Shown: positions 24,473-32,446 of the stretch, one piece after another
Layout: each line of letters opens with the position of its first letter
Position numbering within the stretch: the first letter of the stretch is position 1
From: Guptibacillus hwajinpoensis
GTDB lineage: Bacteria > Bacillota > Bacilli > Bacillales > Guptibacillaceae
Length of the DNA: 64,000 bases
NCBI RefSeq assembly: GCF_020524165.1
Contig: NZ_JAIVKU010000005.1
Coordinates: forward strand, 620,001-684,000
Reading direction: 5' to 3'
Program-made: the position numbers and the translations under genes
The notes under the pieces: generated by a model
Seen by the model: only the letters and a program-made list of their open reading frames with translations
The model's database searches: none
Told to the model about the DNA's origin: nothing

Positions 24473-24670
24473 TTATGTGAGTGAATTAAGACGATCAGTT
24501 AACTGCATAAACGTTTCACGGTCGCGACAATCGAGCGCCTCATCAATTTCTTTCTTTAGGATCTCCTGTTTTTGTTCGATACTGGAAGCATTGATGTGTT
24601 CGAGTAGTTGCGCAACCATTTCCTGTCTCTTTTCCGAAATCTGATTTTGGTAGACTTTTCGATTCTCCAT
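24473..24670 (-). CDS. IDEAL-domain small protein
   Basis: About 65 residues, helical. The C-terminal half reads EIDEALDCRDRETFMQLTDRLNSL, the IDEAL motif (named after its sequence) found alone or at the C-terminus of Bacillus proteins such as YozD and YpiB. Its biochemical role is not established. GGAGG at 24678-24682 rc is 8 bases before the chosen ATG (24670); an ATG three bases earlier and one at 24685 are alternatives, the latter lacking a ribosome site. Confidence 0.78.
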   Translation of the reverse strand: MENRKVYQNQISEKRQEMVAQLLEHINASSIEQKQEILKKEIDEALDCRDRETFMQLTDRLNSLT

Positions 24671-24831
24671 CATCCAATCCTCCATTCATATTGATAGAAA
24701 CGCTTCGACGTTTTCTATGCGATTAATTACAGTTTAACCGATTTTTACGAAGTTTAAACAATAGTTTAGAAGATTCTAATAAATAAGGTCGAATTTTGTA
24801 CTATTTTACTAGACTGATGAATCGCCTTTTC

Positions 24832-25023
24832 TCACATCGTTTTATCGCACTTTTTCTTATGAAAATAACATCCTTCATAGAAGGAATAGAAGCCCGCTAG
24901 TAGACATGCGATAAACGAAAGGATATTAACCCCCAACATTTCGTATCCTTTATAAATGAGCGAATCTAAATAACTTGCGGATGAAAGAATCATGAAGTAC
25001 CCGATCATAAAGTTTACCGACAA
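24832..25023 (-). CDS. Hypothetical small membrane protein
   Basis: A 63-residue protein with two hydrophobic helices (about 5-20 and 29-48) and a Lys-rich tail. It starts with TTG 8 bases after the stop of the SnoaL-like gene; the only ribosome-like site (GGAGGGG) is in the end of that gene, 14 bases away, so coupled translation would be needed. I do not recognise it and the start is uncertain. Confidence 0.42.
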   Translation of the reverse strand: MSVNFMIGYFMILSSASYLDSLIYKGYEMLGVNILSFIACLLAGFYSFYEGCYFHKKKCDKTM

Positions 25024-25031
25024 TACAAGCT

Positions 25032-25382
25032 TCAGATCCCCTCCCGCTCTTCAATGATAAAAGAATGAATTTGCTTAATCATCCCATCTTTAAATTTATT
25101 AAAACGATACGTATCGCAAAAGGCGAAGTTTTTTTCACCCACCTGCATTTTCCCTTCCACTGCTGCAGTAACGCCATGGGTGATGATCGTATCGATCGTC
25201 AGGTTCACACCGGTTGGCATACGGTTCCATGCCTTTTCAAACGCGATCTTCCCTTCGATCTTCTCCATACCAATCAGATGCCATTGGACATCATCCGTCA
25301 CACTTGCGAGCACAACGTCACGATCGCCGCTAATAAACGCTTCATTGAACGCCCTTAGAAAGTTTTCCTTTGCTGTCGCCAT
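25032..25382 (-). CDS. SnoaL/NTF2-like family protein
   Basis: A 116-residue protein of the NTF2-like cone fold: N-terminal helix ENFLRAFNEAFISGDRDVVLASV followed by VTDDVQWHLIGMEKIEGKIAFEKAW and strands VEGKMQVGEKNFAFCDTYRF. The family includes isomerases, cyclases and binding proteins, so function is open. The ATG has AAAGGGTGG upstream. It may share a transcript with the small membrane gene downstream. Confidence 0.75.
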   Translation of the reverse strand: MATAKENFLRAFNEAFISGDRDVVLASVTDDVQWHLIGMEKIEGKIAFEKAWNRMPTGVNLTIDTIITHGVTAAVEGKMQVGEKNFAFCDTYRFNKFKDGMIKQIHSFIIEEREGI

Positions 25383-25410
25383 TTTTGACCACCCTTTCTT
25401 ATCTTCGTTC

Positions 25411-25893
25411 TTACACCCAATTCGTCCCCCACAAGCTTTGAAGCAGGACCATGTAACTCGTTAAAAGAACCGTTACAATGATAAAAATGATAATAAGGTA
25501 TCGAAATACCTTCACCTTTTTGAATGTCATGAAAAAAACAATTAGTGCAATCGCTGAACAAAGATAATAAACAAAAAAGAGTTCATAAGATGTGTAGCGC
25601 CCCATAAATAAACCAAACACTGCAAATTGAAGGTCAAAACTAAGAATGGCATAAGAAAGCCATTTATTAGAACTGTTGTAAATGACGCTTGTAGCTCCTG
25701 CAAGTATAAAAGAAATCAAAAGCAGAGCAACAAGTGACCATTCATAGACGAAGAACATCTCTTCGTTCGAAACAGCAAATTGATACCCAATCATTGACAA
25801 GGGCAAAATCATCAATAAAATTAACGCATTTATTTTTACATAGCTTAATTCCGTGAGTTTCAAGTCCTCACGACTAAGTTCCGGTGTACCCAA
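25411..25893 (-). CDS. Hypothetical multi-helix membrane protein
   Basis: About 160 residues with five hydrophobic helices after a charged N-terminus (TPELSREDLKLTELSYVK). I do not recognise a family. GGGAGGG stands 5 bases before TTG 25893, which I chose; an ATG 24 bases upstream (25917) has only a weak AGGA. It is 28 bases upstream of the SnoaL-like gene on the same strand, so the two and the 63-aa gene may form an operon. Confidence 0.6.
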   Translation of the reverse strand: MGTPELSREDLKLTELSYVKINALILLMILPLSMIGYQFAVSNEEMFFVYEWSLVALLLISFILAGATSVIYNSSNKWLSYAILSFDLQFAVFGLFMGRYTSYELFFVYYLCSAIALIVFFMTFKKVKVFRYLIIIFIIVTVLLTSYMVLLQSLWGTNWV

Positions 25894-26004
25894 ATAATCC
25901 CTCCCTACGACATCCAAGTCCTATCATACTCTATCCCTTATACCATTTTCTTTTCATAACGGTATTTCCCTTCTGCTTTCCTAAAAAAACACTAACGTCT
26001 TCTA

Positions 26005-26042
26005 TTTTTTAAAAAACGCCATTCCTGTAGTCAGAAATGGCG
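26005..26042 (-). terminator. Terminator of the GltS-like gene
   Basis: CGCCATT (26017-26023) pairs with AATGGCG (26036-26042), with a T run on the minus strand (26005-26016). Confidence 0.8.
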
Positions 26043-26049
26043 ACATCTG

Positions 26050-27477
26050 TTAGTTATTTTTTATATGCTTTCCTTTACCGAAGTAATAGATTCCCGACAC
26101 AATCCCGAGGATAACCATGACTGCAGCGAAGATTAGTCCTGCTACCGCACCAAACTGCACAATAAACGGAACGGATAGTGCCGTAACTAACCCTCCTCCT
26201 AAGAATGGTTCATAAACAAGCTGTTTGTAACCAAACGCTTCAAATGCTGGCGATTCATTATCAGGGTCGACGATCCGCATGAGAAGCAAACCTGTTGCCG
26301 TCACGCCCATCGATTGACCAAAGTCACCAATCCCTCTTTCAAACCAGTAGTCAGGAATGATCTTCGGCGCAAGCACAAGGAATCCGAATAAATTCCAGCT
26401 GATTCCTGCGACTGCAAGAATAAGGAATGGCACAAGATACTCACCAATCACGTCGAGCGATACCGTCGCAATAGCAGTGATGATTAACACATCAAGGGCT
26501 AGTCCTTGAATCCGATTGATCATGCGGCGATCGACAAGGTTGTATTTATCTTTCTTACTGAAAAAGACTTGAAGAATAATACCACCGAACATCGCGATTG
26601 GGAATAGCGGAATATACTTCATAAAGCTTGAGCCAGTCCAGCTTGTAATCGTGATGCTTTCTAGCCCGATTAACCCTTGAAGGATCAACCAACCGATTAG
26701 AATGGCAAGCATCACAATAGCGAGATGAAACGAGAGCGGTTCAATCGATTCGGGACGAGTCGTCATTTTACCCGCTGGTTCACGATTTTGGTATTCCATG
26801 ATTCCCTGTTTCCGAAGATCAGAGAAGCCATTCACGTCTTTAATGACTTTCGTTTTCCCTCTACGCACCGCCCAGTTAATAAGAATAATACCGAAAACAA
26901 CACCTGATAAGACTCCTACTGTGGCTAGACCGATTGCCAGGTCAAAGGCTTCTTCAAAGCCGAGCTCTTCAAATGTACTTGCCATCCCTGCTGCTGTACC
27001 GTGTCCACCCTCAAACGCTACTTCAATCAAAGCACCAGCCATCGCTGGTATATCAAAAAATGGCGTCAAAATCAGAATAGCGACAAGTAAACCGATCACA
27101 TATTGCCCCCAACCAATTGCCCAGCCGAATGCTAACTGAGGTCCACCAAACGTCCAAATATCACGTAACTTTGGCATCGTTGCGCCAAGAAATAGGGATG
27201 CAAAGACAACATTAATCATTAATCCAGGCAGTGCAGACCATACTTCAATAATGGTTCCTGTCATGATTCCATTTGCTAAAAAATGGTCTTCTGAGACGAA
27301 ATTTAACATGATTTTCCCGAGTACCTGGGGCCCGAGAAGTAATGCAACAAACCCACCTATTATGGATGAAGGAAGAAATAAGTTCTGTAGTACTTTTACT
27401 TTTAATCGGATGATTTTCCCTATCAGAAGAAAAACCCCGATATATAACAATGCGAATCCGATTTGTTCTGGATTCAT
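26050..27477 (-). CDS. Sodium/glutamate symporter family (GltS-like)
   Basis: A 475-residue, about 12-helix transporter. Two half repeats carry the GltS-type motifs: FEGGHGTAAGM near 150-160 and GIGDFGQSMGVTATGL in the second half. The cytosolic loop near 205-240 is hydrophilic. Family members import glutamate with Na+; this one is longer than E. coli GltS (about 400) and resembles the Bacillus extended type, so the substrate may differ. AGAGGTGAAAG precedes the ATG. A perfect 9-bp inverted repeat lies in its leader at 27522. Confidence 0.85.
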   Translation of the reverse strand: MNPEQIGFALLYIGVFLLIGKIIRLKVKVLQNLFLPSSIIGGFVALLLGPQVLGKIMLNFVSEDHFLANGIMTGTIIEVWSALPGLMINVVFASLFLGATMPKLRDIWTFGGPQLAFGWAIGWGQYVIGLLVAILILTPFFDIPAMAGALIEVAFEGGHGTAAGMASTFEELGFEEAFDLAIGLATVGVLSGVVFGIILINWAVRRGKTKVIKDVNGFSDLRKQGIMEYQNREPAGKMTTRPESIEPLSFHLAIVMLAILIGWLILQGLIGLESITITSWTGSSFMKYIPLFPIAMFGGIILQVFFSKKDKYNLVDRRMINRIQGLALDVLIITAIATVSLDVIGEYLVPFLILAVAGISWNLFGFLVLAPKIIPDYWFERGIGDFGQSMGVTATGLLLMRIVDPDNESPAFEAFGYKQLVYEPFLGGGLVTALSVPFIVQFGAVAGLIFAAVMVILGIVSGIYYFGKGKHIKNN

Positions 27478-27521
27478 GATCTTTCACCTCTTTGGTTTCA
27501 ATAATTCCTCAACTCATGAGG

Positions 27522-27544
27522 CGCATCACCAAATTGGTGATGCG
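27522..27544 (-). promoter_or_regulatory. Perfect inverted repeat in the GltS leader
   Basis: CGCATCACC (27522-27530) and GGTGATGCG (27536-27544) flank AAATT. A second short hairpin (CCTCA/TGAGG) lies between it and the gene. No T run follows, so an operator or mRNA hairpin is more likely than a terminator. Confidence 0.5.
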
Positions 27545-27790
27545 GTCCACTCCTTTTCCTTCCTCGCATGAAAAACGGTAAAACTTATTTTGGGAAATTT
27601 CTTTTCACTTTTTTTAGATCATATTGTCTGCGAATGGGAGGCTCCTCACTTTCACTTACTATCGACAGAAACTGATTCTTAGAATGTGTGATATAATCGG
27701 TAAATCTGAAAAATGTACCAAGTTGCAAATACTACAGTTCGACATTAATTTAGTTTAAAATAGAGAGAGCGAAAAATAGGAGTGGTAGAG

Positions 27791-28528
27791 ATGGAAAAAG
27801 AAATTAAACTAATCGCATTAGATATGGATGGCACTCTCGTTAATCATGACGGTGAAGTGTCAGAGGAAAACGAAGCTGCTGTTCAGCGAGCAAAAGAAAA
27901 AGGCATTCATGTTGTGTTAAGCACTGGACGTTCTTTGCCTTTCTGTCGTGATATCGCCGAACAGCTGGGTCATTCTGCTTACCTTGTTACGGTAAATGGC
28001 GGACAAATCTATGATCAAGAACTTAACCTTGTCGACAGCACACACCTGGATCATCAGCTTGTCGAGCGTTTATGGGAACTAAAAGAAAAGCATGACGTCT
28101 ATTTCTGGTCTTCTACGACGGAAGGGGTATTTAATTTCCAAAAGCCATTTGAACGTGAAATCAATGATTACAATTGGTTGAAATTTGGGTTTGATATTAA
28201 AGATGATCATATCCGCAAAGTGGTTACAGATGAAGTGATGGCAAACGAGGCATTTGAAGTGACGAACTCAAGCCCAACGAACCTTGAAATCAACCCGGCA
28301 GGCGTAAACAAAGCCGCAGCCTTGATGAAAGTATGCGAATGGCTTGATCTTTCGATGGAAAACGTGATGGCCGTTGGCGATAGCATGAATGACATCGCGA
28401 TGATTCGCGAAGCAGGCTTCGGTGTTGCGATGGGCAATGCACAAGACCGCGTCAAAGAAGCGGCAAACTGGGTTACGAAAGACTACACCGAACACGGCGT
28501 CGCTCACGCCATTGATCACGTGCTTTAA
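27791..28528 (+). CDS. Cof-type HAD-family phosphatase
   Basis: A 245-residue haloacid-dehalogenase hydrolase of the Cof subfamily. DMDGTLVNHDG gives the nucleophile Asp and general acid, STGR motif II, the Lys lies in NKAAALMKV, and GDSMNDIAMI is motif IV. The C2 cap lies between. Such enzymes dephosphorylate sugar phosphates and related compounds. The ATG at 27791 has TAGGAG 8 bases upstream. A REP-like repeat begins one base after its stop, then a two-way terminator. Confidence 0.9.
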   Translation: MEKEIKLIALDMDGTLVNHDGEVSEENEAAVQRAKEKGIHVVLSTGRSLPFCRDIAEQLGHSAYLVTVNGGQIYDQELNLVDSTHLDHQLVERLWELKEKHDVYFWSSTTEGVFNFQKPFEREINDYNWLKFGFDIKDDHIRKVVTDEVMANEAFEVTNSSPTNLEINPAGVNKAAALMKVCEWLDLSMENVMAVGDSMNDIAMIREAGFGVAMGNAQDRVKEAANWVTKDYTEHGVAHAIDHVL

Positions 28529-28529
28529 T

Positions 28530-28569
28530 GGTGCCTGTCACCACCCGATAAAGCTCACTAAATGTCGAA
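28530..28569 (+). repeat. REP-like repeat copy 6
   Basis: GGTGCCTGTCACC (28530-28542), ACCCGATAAAG, and TGTCGAA (28563-28569). It starts one base after the HAD stop codon and its box leads straight into the terminator stem. Confidence 0.8.
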
Positions 28570-28606
28570 AAAAGGCGCAGTGGAGAAACTCCACTGCGCC
28601 TTTTTT
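28570..28606. terminator. Two-way terminator between HAD and lipoprotein genes
   Basis: GGCGCAGTGGA (28574-28584) pairs perfectly with TCCACTGCGCC (28590-28600), with A and T runs on both sides. Confidence 0.95.
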
Positions 28607-28614
28607 CGATATCT

Positions 28615-29166
28615 CTATTTCTCCGCGACTTCAAGCACATATGGTTTATGTGTATGAAGCTCTTCCCCCATCTCTACATGAACTTTCAGCTTGTACGTTC
28701 CTGGATCGGAAATTTCTGTGATTCCCTCATACATCCCCTCACTGTTCTCTTCCGCATCTGTGTAGGTATGCTTCTCCTCTCCCTCTTTCCAGTATTCAAA
28801 ACGCACATTTGCTTCAGTAAGTGGCTGCTCCTCTTCGGTGACGGTCGTCATAAGAACAGCTGGGTCCATCTCATTATTCTTAAGTGAGATGCTTACATGA
28901 CCTCCATGACCATGACCTTCCTCATGTTCACTCTCGTCTGACTGATCTTCCGAAATCATAATCTTAATCCCAGCATCAGCCGTTTCTTCTGCCCCGTCTC
29001 CTTCCTTCTCTACCGCACTGCCTGCCTTATTGTTGTTAACGCTTGTACTGCTCATCTCTTCCTTACTTGATTTCTCCGATCCATTTGCAACATGATCCCC
29101 TCCGGAGGAACACGCGCCAAGCGCTAAAAAACAGGCAATCCCTACGGCAACTGAGCTTTTTTTCAT
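28615..29166 (-). CDS. Lipoprotein with YtkA/FixH-like domain
   Basis: A 183-residue exported lipoprotein. The signal peptide ends in ALGAC (Cys19), an acidic linker follows, with a His-rich HEEGHGHGGH stretch at about 81-90, and the C-terminal domain (VSISLKNNEMDPAVLMTTVTEEEQPL, ending TYKLKVHVEMGEELHTHKPYVLEV) matches the YtkA-like beta-sandwich. The His cluster could bind metal (inference). Related proteins occur near copper or cytochrome oxidase genes, but none is here. GGGAGAGAG precedes the ATG. Confidence 0.78.
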   Translation of the reverse strand: MKKSSVAVGIACFLALGACSSGGDHVANGSEKSSKEEMSSTSVNNNKAGSAVEKEGDGAEETADAGIKIMISEDQSDESEHEEGHGHGGHVSISLKNNEMDPAVLMTTVTEEEQPLTEANVRFEYWKEGEEKHTYTDAEENSEGMYEGITEISDPGTYKLKVHVEMGEELHTHKPYVLEVAEK

Positions 29167-29413
29167 CTGCTCTCTCTCCCATCCACTTCTTCTCTTTATA
29201 CGAAGCTAACGGTAAATCTCTTCTCATGGATCACTCTCTCCTTCAAAAATAAAAAAACCTTCCCTCTGCCTCACTTATGAAACTTAGTTTCTAACCGTAG
29301 TAAAATATTCTCTTTATTCTATTTATTCTGACAAAATGCATGACGTTCGAATTGGTAGCTGTTACCATATAACAAGGGATGGCAAAAAAATACTTAATCC
29401 GGGGAGGAAGAAG

Positions 29414-29833
29414 ATGAAAAAGCTCGTATCTTTATTGGCAACGTTCTTGTTGGTATTCGGTTTTTCAAACGTAGGGTATGCGGATGATGATAAGAATTGC
29501 GATGACTTCTCTTCTCAAGAAGAAGCGCAAACGTATTATGAAAATAATGACCCAGACGCTGATCCAAGTGACCTTGACCGTGATGATGATGGACAGGCAT
29601 GTGAAAACTCTTCTTACAGTGGTGCCTCTTCCTCTGATGAAGAAGCATCCAGTGACGATAGCTCTTCATCTGACGAAGAGACGACAAGCGAAGAAGATAG
29701 CTCTTCAAGCACTACAGAAGAAGGCGCTGAAATGGCAGAAACTGCTACAAGTTACCCATTGTATATGGTACTTGGACTTGCAATCGCTGCGTTTGGCTCG
29801 CTTCTTCTATTAAAAAAACGCGTTCATTCTTAA
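29414..29833 (+). CDS. Excalibur-domain surface protein, likely sortase substrate
   Basis: A 139-residue exported protein. Signal peptide 1-23 (MKKLVSLLATFLLVFG..), excalibur calcium-binding domain at about 28-63 with DLDRDDDGQACE, and a Ser/Glu/Asp linker. The C-terminus is a sorting signal: MAETATSYP at 107-115, a 19-residue hydrophobic segment and KKR. MAETATSYP keeps the T-A-T-x-Y-P part of the class D sortase signal but has MA where LP is normal. The start at 29414 has GGGGAGG upstream. The class D sortase gene lies 64 bases downstream. Confidence 0.82.
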   Translation: MKKLVSLLATFLLVFGFSNVGYADDDKNCDDFSSQEEAQTYYENNDPDADPSDLDRDDDGQACENSSYSGASSSDEEASSDDSSSSDEETTSEEDSSSSTTEEGAEMAETATSYPLYMVLGLAIAAFGSLLLLKKRVHS

Positions 29834-29851
29834 GACACATACCATCCCAAC

Positions 29852-29883
29852 GAGATAGGCGTTCTGCGCCTATCTCCATTTTT
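29852..29883 (+). terminator. Attenuating terminator between substrate and sortase genes
   Basis: GAGATAGGCG (29852-29861) pairs with CGCCTATCTC (29867-29876), then CATTTTT. It probably lowers sortase expression relative to its substrate. Confidence 0.8.
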
Positions 29884-29897
29884 AAAGAAGGTGATGA

Positions 29898-30548
29898 ATG
29901 GTGATAAAGAAACTCAGCTTACTCCTCATTGTCATTGGCATCCTTCTTTCAGGCTGGAGCGGTTATGAATGGTGGAGTCAAAAAAATGCCGCCACTTTCC
30001 AACCTAACAAAGCGCAGGCAATTTCTAATAACTGGAAAGAGACTGATTATCAAAAAACAGTGAATCGAGAAGTGATTCAAACGAGTGATGTTATCTCCCC
30101 GAAAACACCAGTCGATTTCATAACAGGAGAAAACATTGGAGAATTAACGATTCCTCAATTAGGATACCTTTACCCGATCTACTGGGGAACGGATGAACAA
30201 ACGCTTAAACAGGGAGTTGGCATGTATGACACGGATTTCACAACCTTACCTGGTGAAGCTGGCCACACGGCACTTGCAGGGCATCGAGATACCGTCTTTG
30301 ACGGTCTTGATCAACTCAAAAAAGGTGATCGGCTATACGTTACATTCGATCAGACAACCTATGAATACCAAATTCGTAAAACCTGGATTACGGACGAACA
30401 TGATCGTAGCGTTATTGTCAAAAAGAATTCTCCCACGCTCACACTCACTACATGTTACCCATTTGATTACCTCGGCTCAGCACCAGATCGATACATCATT
30501 GAAGCAAGCTTAATTCAAATCGATGACGGAAGTGACTCACGCTCCTGA
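29898..30548 (+). CDS. Class D sortase
   Basis: A 216-residue membrane-anchored transpeptidase. An N-terminal anchor lies at about 5-22 and the sortase beta barrel at about 70-205. Catalytic His129 is in LAGHRDTVF, Cys186 in TLTTCYPF and Arg198 in APDRY, as in B. subtilis YhcS-type (class D) enzymes. It cuts the sorting signal of surface proteins and joins them to peptidoglycan. The excalibur protein directly upstream is the natural substrate candidate. The stop codon lies in a hairpin (GTGACTCA/TGAGTCAC, 30532-30553). Confidence 0.9.
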   Translation: MVIKKLSLLLIVIGILLSGWSGYEWWSQKNAATFQPNKAQAISNNWKETDYQKTVNREVIQTSDVISPKTPVDFITGENIGELTIPQLGYLYPIYWGTDEQTLKQGVGMYDTDFTTLPGEAGHTALAGHRDTVFDGLDQLKKGDRLYVTFDQTTYEYQIRKTWITDEHDRSVIVKKNSPTLTLTTCYPFDYLGSAPDRYIIEASLIQIDDGSDSRS

Positions 30549-30577
30549 GTCACTCCATATTCGAAATGTTCTCCATC

Positions 30578-30609
30578 CATAAAAAAAAGAGAACTGAATC
30601 AACAGTTCC
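30578..30609 (-). terminator. Terminator of the Prs-like gene
   Basis: GAACTG (30591-30596) pairs with CAGTTC (30603-30608); a run of T follows on the minus strand. Confidence 0.75.
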
Positions 30610-30619
30610 CTTTAACATG

Positions 30620-31564
30620 TTATCGAATTTGACTAATGGATAGTTTTTCTTGAACAATGCGAATCGCTTCCGCCAACAGAGGAGCGATTGAAAGAACCGT
30701 GATTTTCTCAAGATCTTCTGCTTCTGGAAGAGCAATCGTATTGGTTACAACCACTTCTTTAATCGTTGACTCTGCAATTTCTTCCGTTGCATGACCAGAA
30801 AGAACAGGGTGTGTAAAGGTAGCGTAAACTTCTTTCACGCCGTTTTCTTCCAAAATACGTGAAGTGAACGTGACATTTTTACCAGTATCAATCATATCGT
30901 CAATGATAATCGCTGTTTTTCCACGAACATCCCCAATGACGTTTACTGTCGATGGTTCGCCTGTATCATAGGAACGACGATCAATTAAGGCGATTGGGGC
31001 ATCAAGCAAGGATCCGAGCTTACGAGCACGAAGCGCACTACTGTTGTCTGGTGCCACGACCACCACATCTTCAAAATTCTTCTTCTCAAAATATTCAGCT
31101 AAGATCGGAATGCCAGAAACCTGATCCACTGGAATATTAAAGAACCCTTCAATTTGATTTGCATGAAGATCAATCGTTAGTACGCGCGTTGCGCCTGAAC
31201 GCTCCAACATGTTGGCGATCAACTTTGCCGTAATGGGCTGTCTAGGTCCTGTTTTGCGATCCTGTCTTGCATACCCGTAATACGGTAAAACAACATTAAT
31301 TGTTCGAGCTGAGGCACGTTTTAGTGCATCAATCATGATCAAGAGTTCCATTAGGTAGTCGTTACCTGAGCCTGCGATTGATTGAACTAAATAGGTATCG
31401 CAACCACGGATGCTTTCCTCAACATTCATGTGGATTTCACCGTCACTAAACCGCTTAACGGAACAATTTCCAACTTGAATTCCAAGAGTCTCAACAATTT
31501 CTTGAGCTAATTCTGGATTTGAGTTCAAAGCGAACACTTTCACATCTTCTTCCTGGCGTAGCAT
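30620..31564 (-). CDS. prs: Ribose-phosphate pyrophosphokinase paralogue
   Basis: A 314-residue enzyme of the PRPP synthase family (ATP + ribose 5-phosphate to PRPP). Conserved parts include RFSDGEI, ARQDRKTGPRQPITAKL (flexible loop) and DLHANQIEGFF. Two sites differ from the housekeeping Bacillus enzyme as I recall it: the loop normally SPDHGGVTRARK reads APDNSSALRARK, and the PRPP loop DDxIDTAGT reads DDMIDTGKN. The usual glmU/spoVG neighbours are absent. It is thus probably a second, diverged copy whose activity or control may differ. AAAGGAG precedes the ATG by 7 bases. Confidence 0.82.
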   Translation of the reverse strand: MLRQEEDVKVFALNSNPELAQEIVETLGIQVGNCSVKRFSDGEIHMNVEESIRGCDTYLVQSIAGSGNDYLMELLIMIDALKRASARTINVVLPYYGYARQDRKTGPRQPITAKLIANMLERSGATRVLTIDLHANQIEGFFNIPVDQVSGIPILAEYFEKKNFEDVVVVAPDNSSALRARKLGSLLDAPIALIDRRSYDTGEPSTVNVIGDVRGKTAIIIDDMIDTGKNVTFTSRILEENGVKEVYATFTHPVLSGHATEEIAESTIKEVVVTNTIALPEAEDLEKITVLSIAPLLAEAIRIVQEKLSISQIR

Positions 31565-31807
31565 AGCGTAGCTCCTTTATCTTTCGTTTATCTCACAATT
31601 GGTACGGGAATAAAAACCGCACATGATCAGCTGTATGAATTTCATACGTATGTAATTAGTTTAAACTTCTACTCCACTATACCATACACAGAAGGGCAAT
31701 TTCTGTAGATTTTTTTTGGAATTCTAGTGAACAATGATCGAAATTTTCACCACTATCAACTGAATGCGCTTTACTTCTTATTAGGAAACGTTTTCTCTTA
31801 TTCTACT

Positions 31808-32305
31808 CTATCTCCACTTAAAGGAATGCACCATGTAGATGATAATCGCACCAAAAATCATTGTAAGAAAGAGAGGCATCACCCATCCAGCCAAGCCTTT
31901 GTCCACACCCTTTGCAATCTGAATGCTTTCAACAGTTAAATAAGCGAAGAGCATGGCAATGGTATTTTTAAGAAAATGAATGAATAACACGGCACTTCGA
32001 TACTGAAGCTCTGCATTACCTTTCGTGATGTTTACTATATAATTGTAGACGTGTGGATAACGCTCTAGAATAGCTAATGCTGACCAGAGAATTAAACCTA
32101 CTATCGGGAGTAAGATAAGTGATATTTTGGGTCCCCACGTATCAACCTCTCCTCTAGCAGCAAAGTGGATTGGTACACGATCCGGCACACTAGACCATTC
32201 TAACAAAAGGTATACGAGACTAAGAAATAGTAACAAAACGCCTACACCATCAAATCCTCTCTGAACCACGCTTTTTGCAATACGAATTCTTGGTCTTTGT
32301 TCCAT
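31808..32305 (-). CDS. DUF1648 membrane protein
   Basis: A 165-residue protein with four hydrophobic helices. The first loop reads WSSVPDRVPIHFAARGEVDTWGPK, the DUF1648 signature (P-x-x-x-P-x-H-F-x-x-x-G-x-x-D) shared with SdpI-type immunity and related proteins. No toxin gene is nearby, so immunity is not implied. GGGGGG precedes the ATG. No terminator was seen downstream. Confidence 0.75.
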   Translation of the reverse strand: MEQRPRIRIAKSVVQRGFDGVGVLLLFLSLVYLLLEWSSVPDRVPIHFAARGEVDTWGPKISLILLPIVGLILWSALAILERYPHVYNYIVNITKGNAELQYRSAVLFIHFLKNTIAMLFAYLTVESIQIAKGVDKGLAGWVMPLFLTMIFGAIIIYMVHSFKWR

Positions 32306-32446
32306 ATGAGTTCCCCCCTTTCATTTAGTAATCATACGTTACAACTAAAAGAAAGTTCCCACAGTTTGATTGTTCCTCGCTCCCTATAATAGAATAGAAT
32401 GAGACGATAGAGTCATAAATAATCGTTTTAAGGAGAGTTGTTTTCC

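Noticed and set aside
31780-31800. A catabolite-response (cre)-like site near AGGAAACGTTTTCT
   Set aside because: Only 11 of 14 positions fit, and it lies at the 3' end of a gene, not at a promoter.
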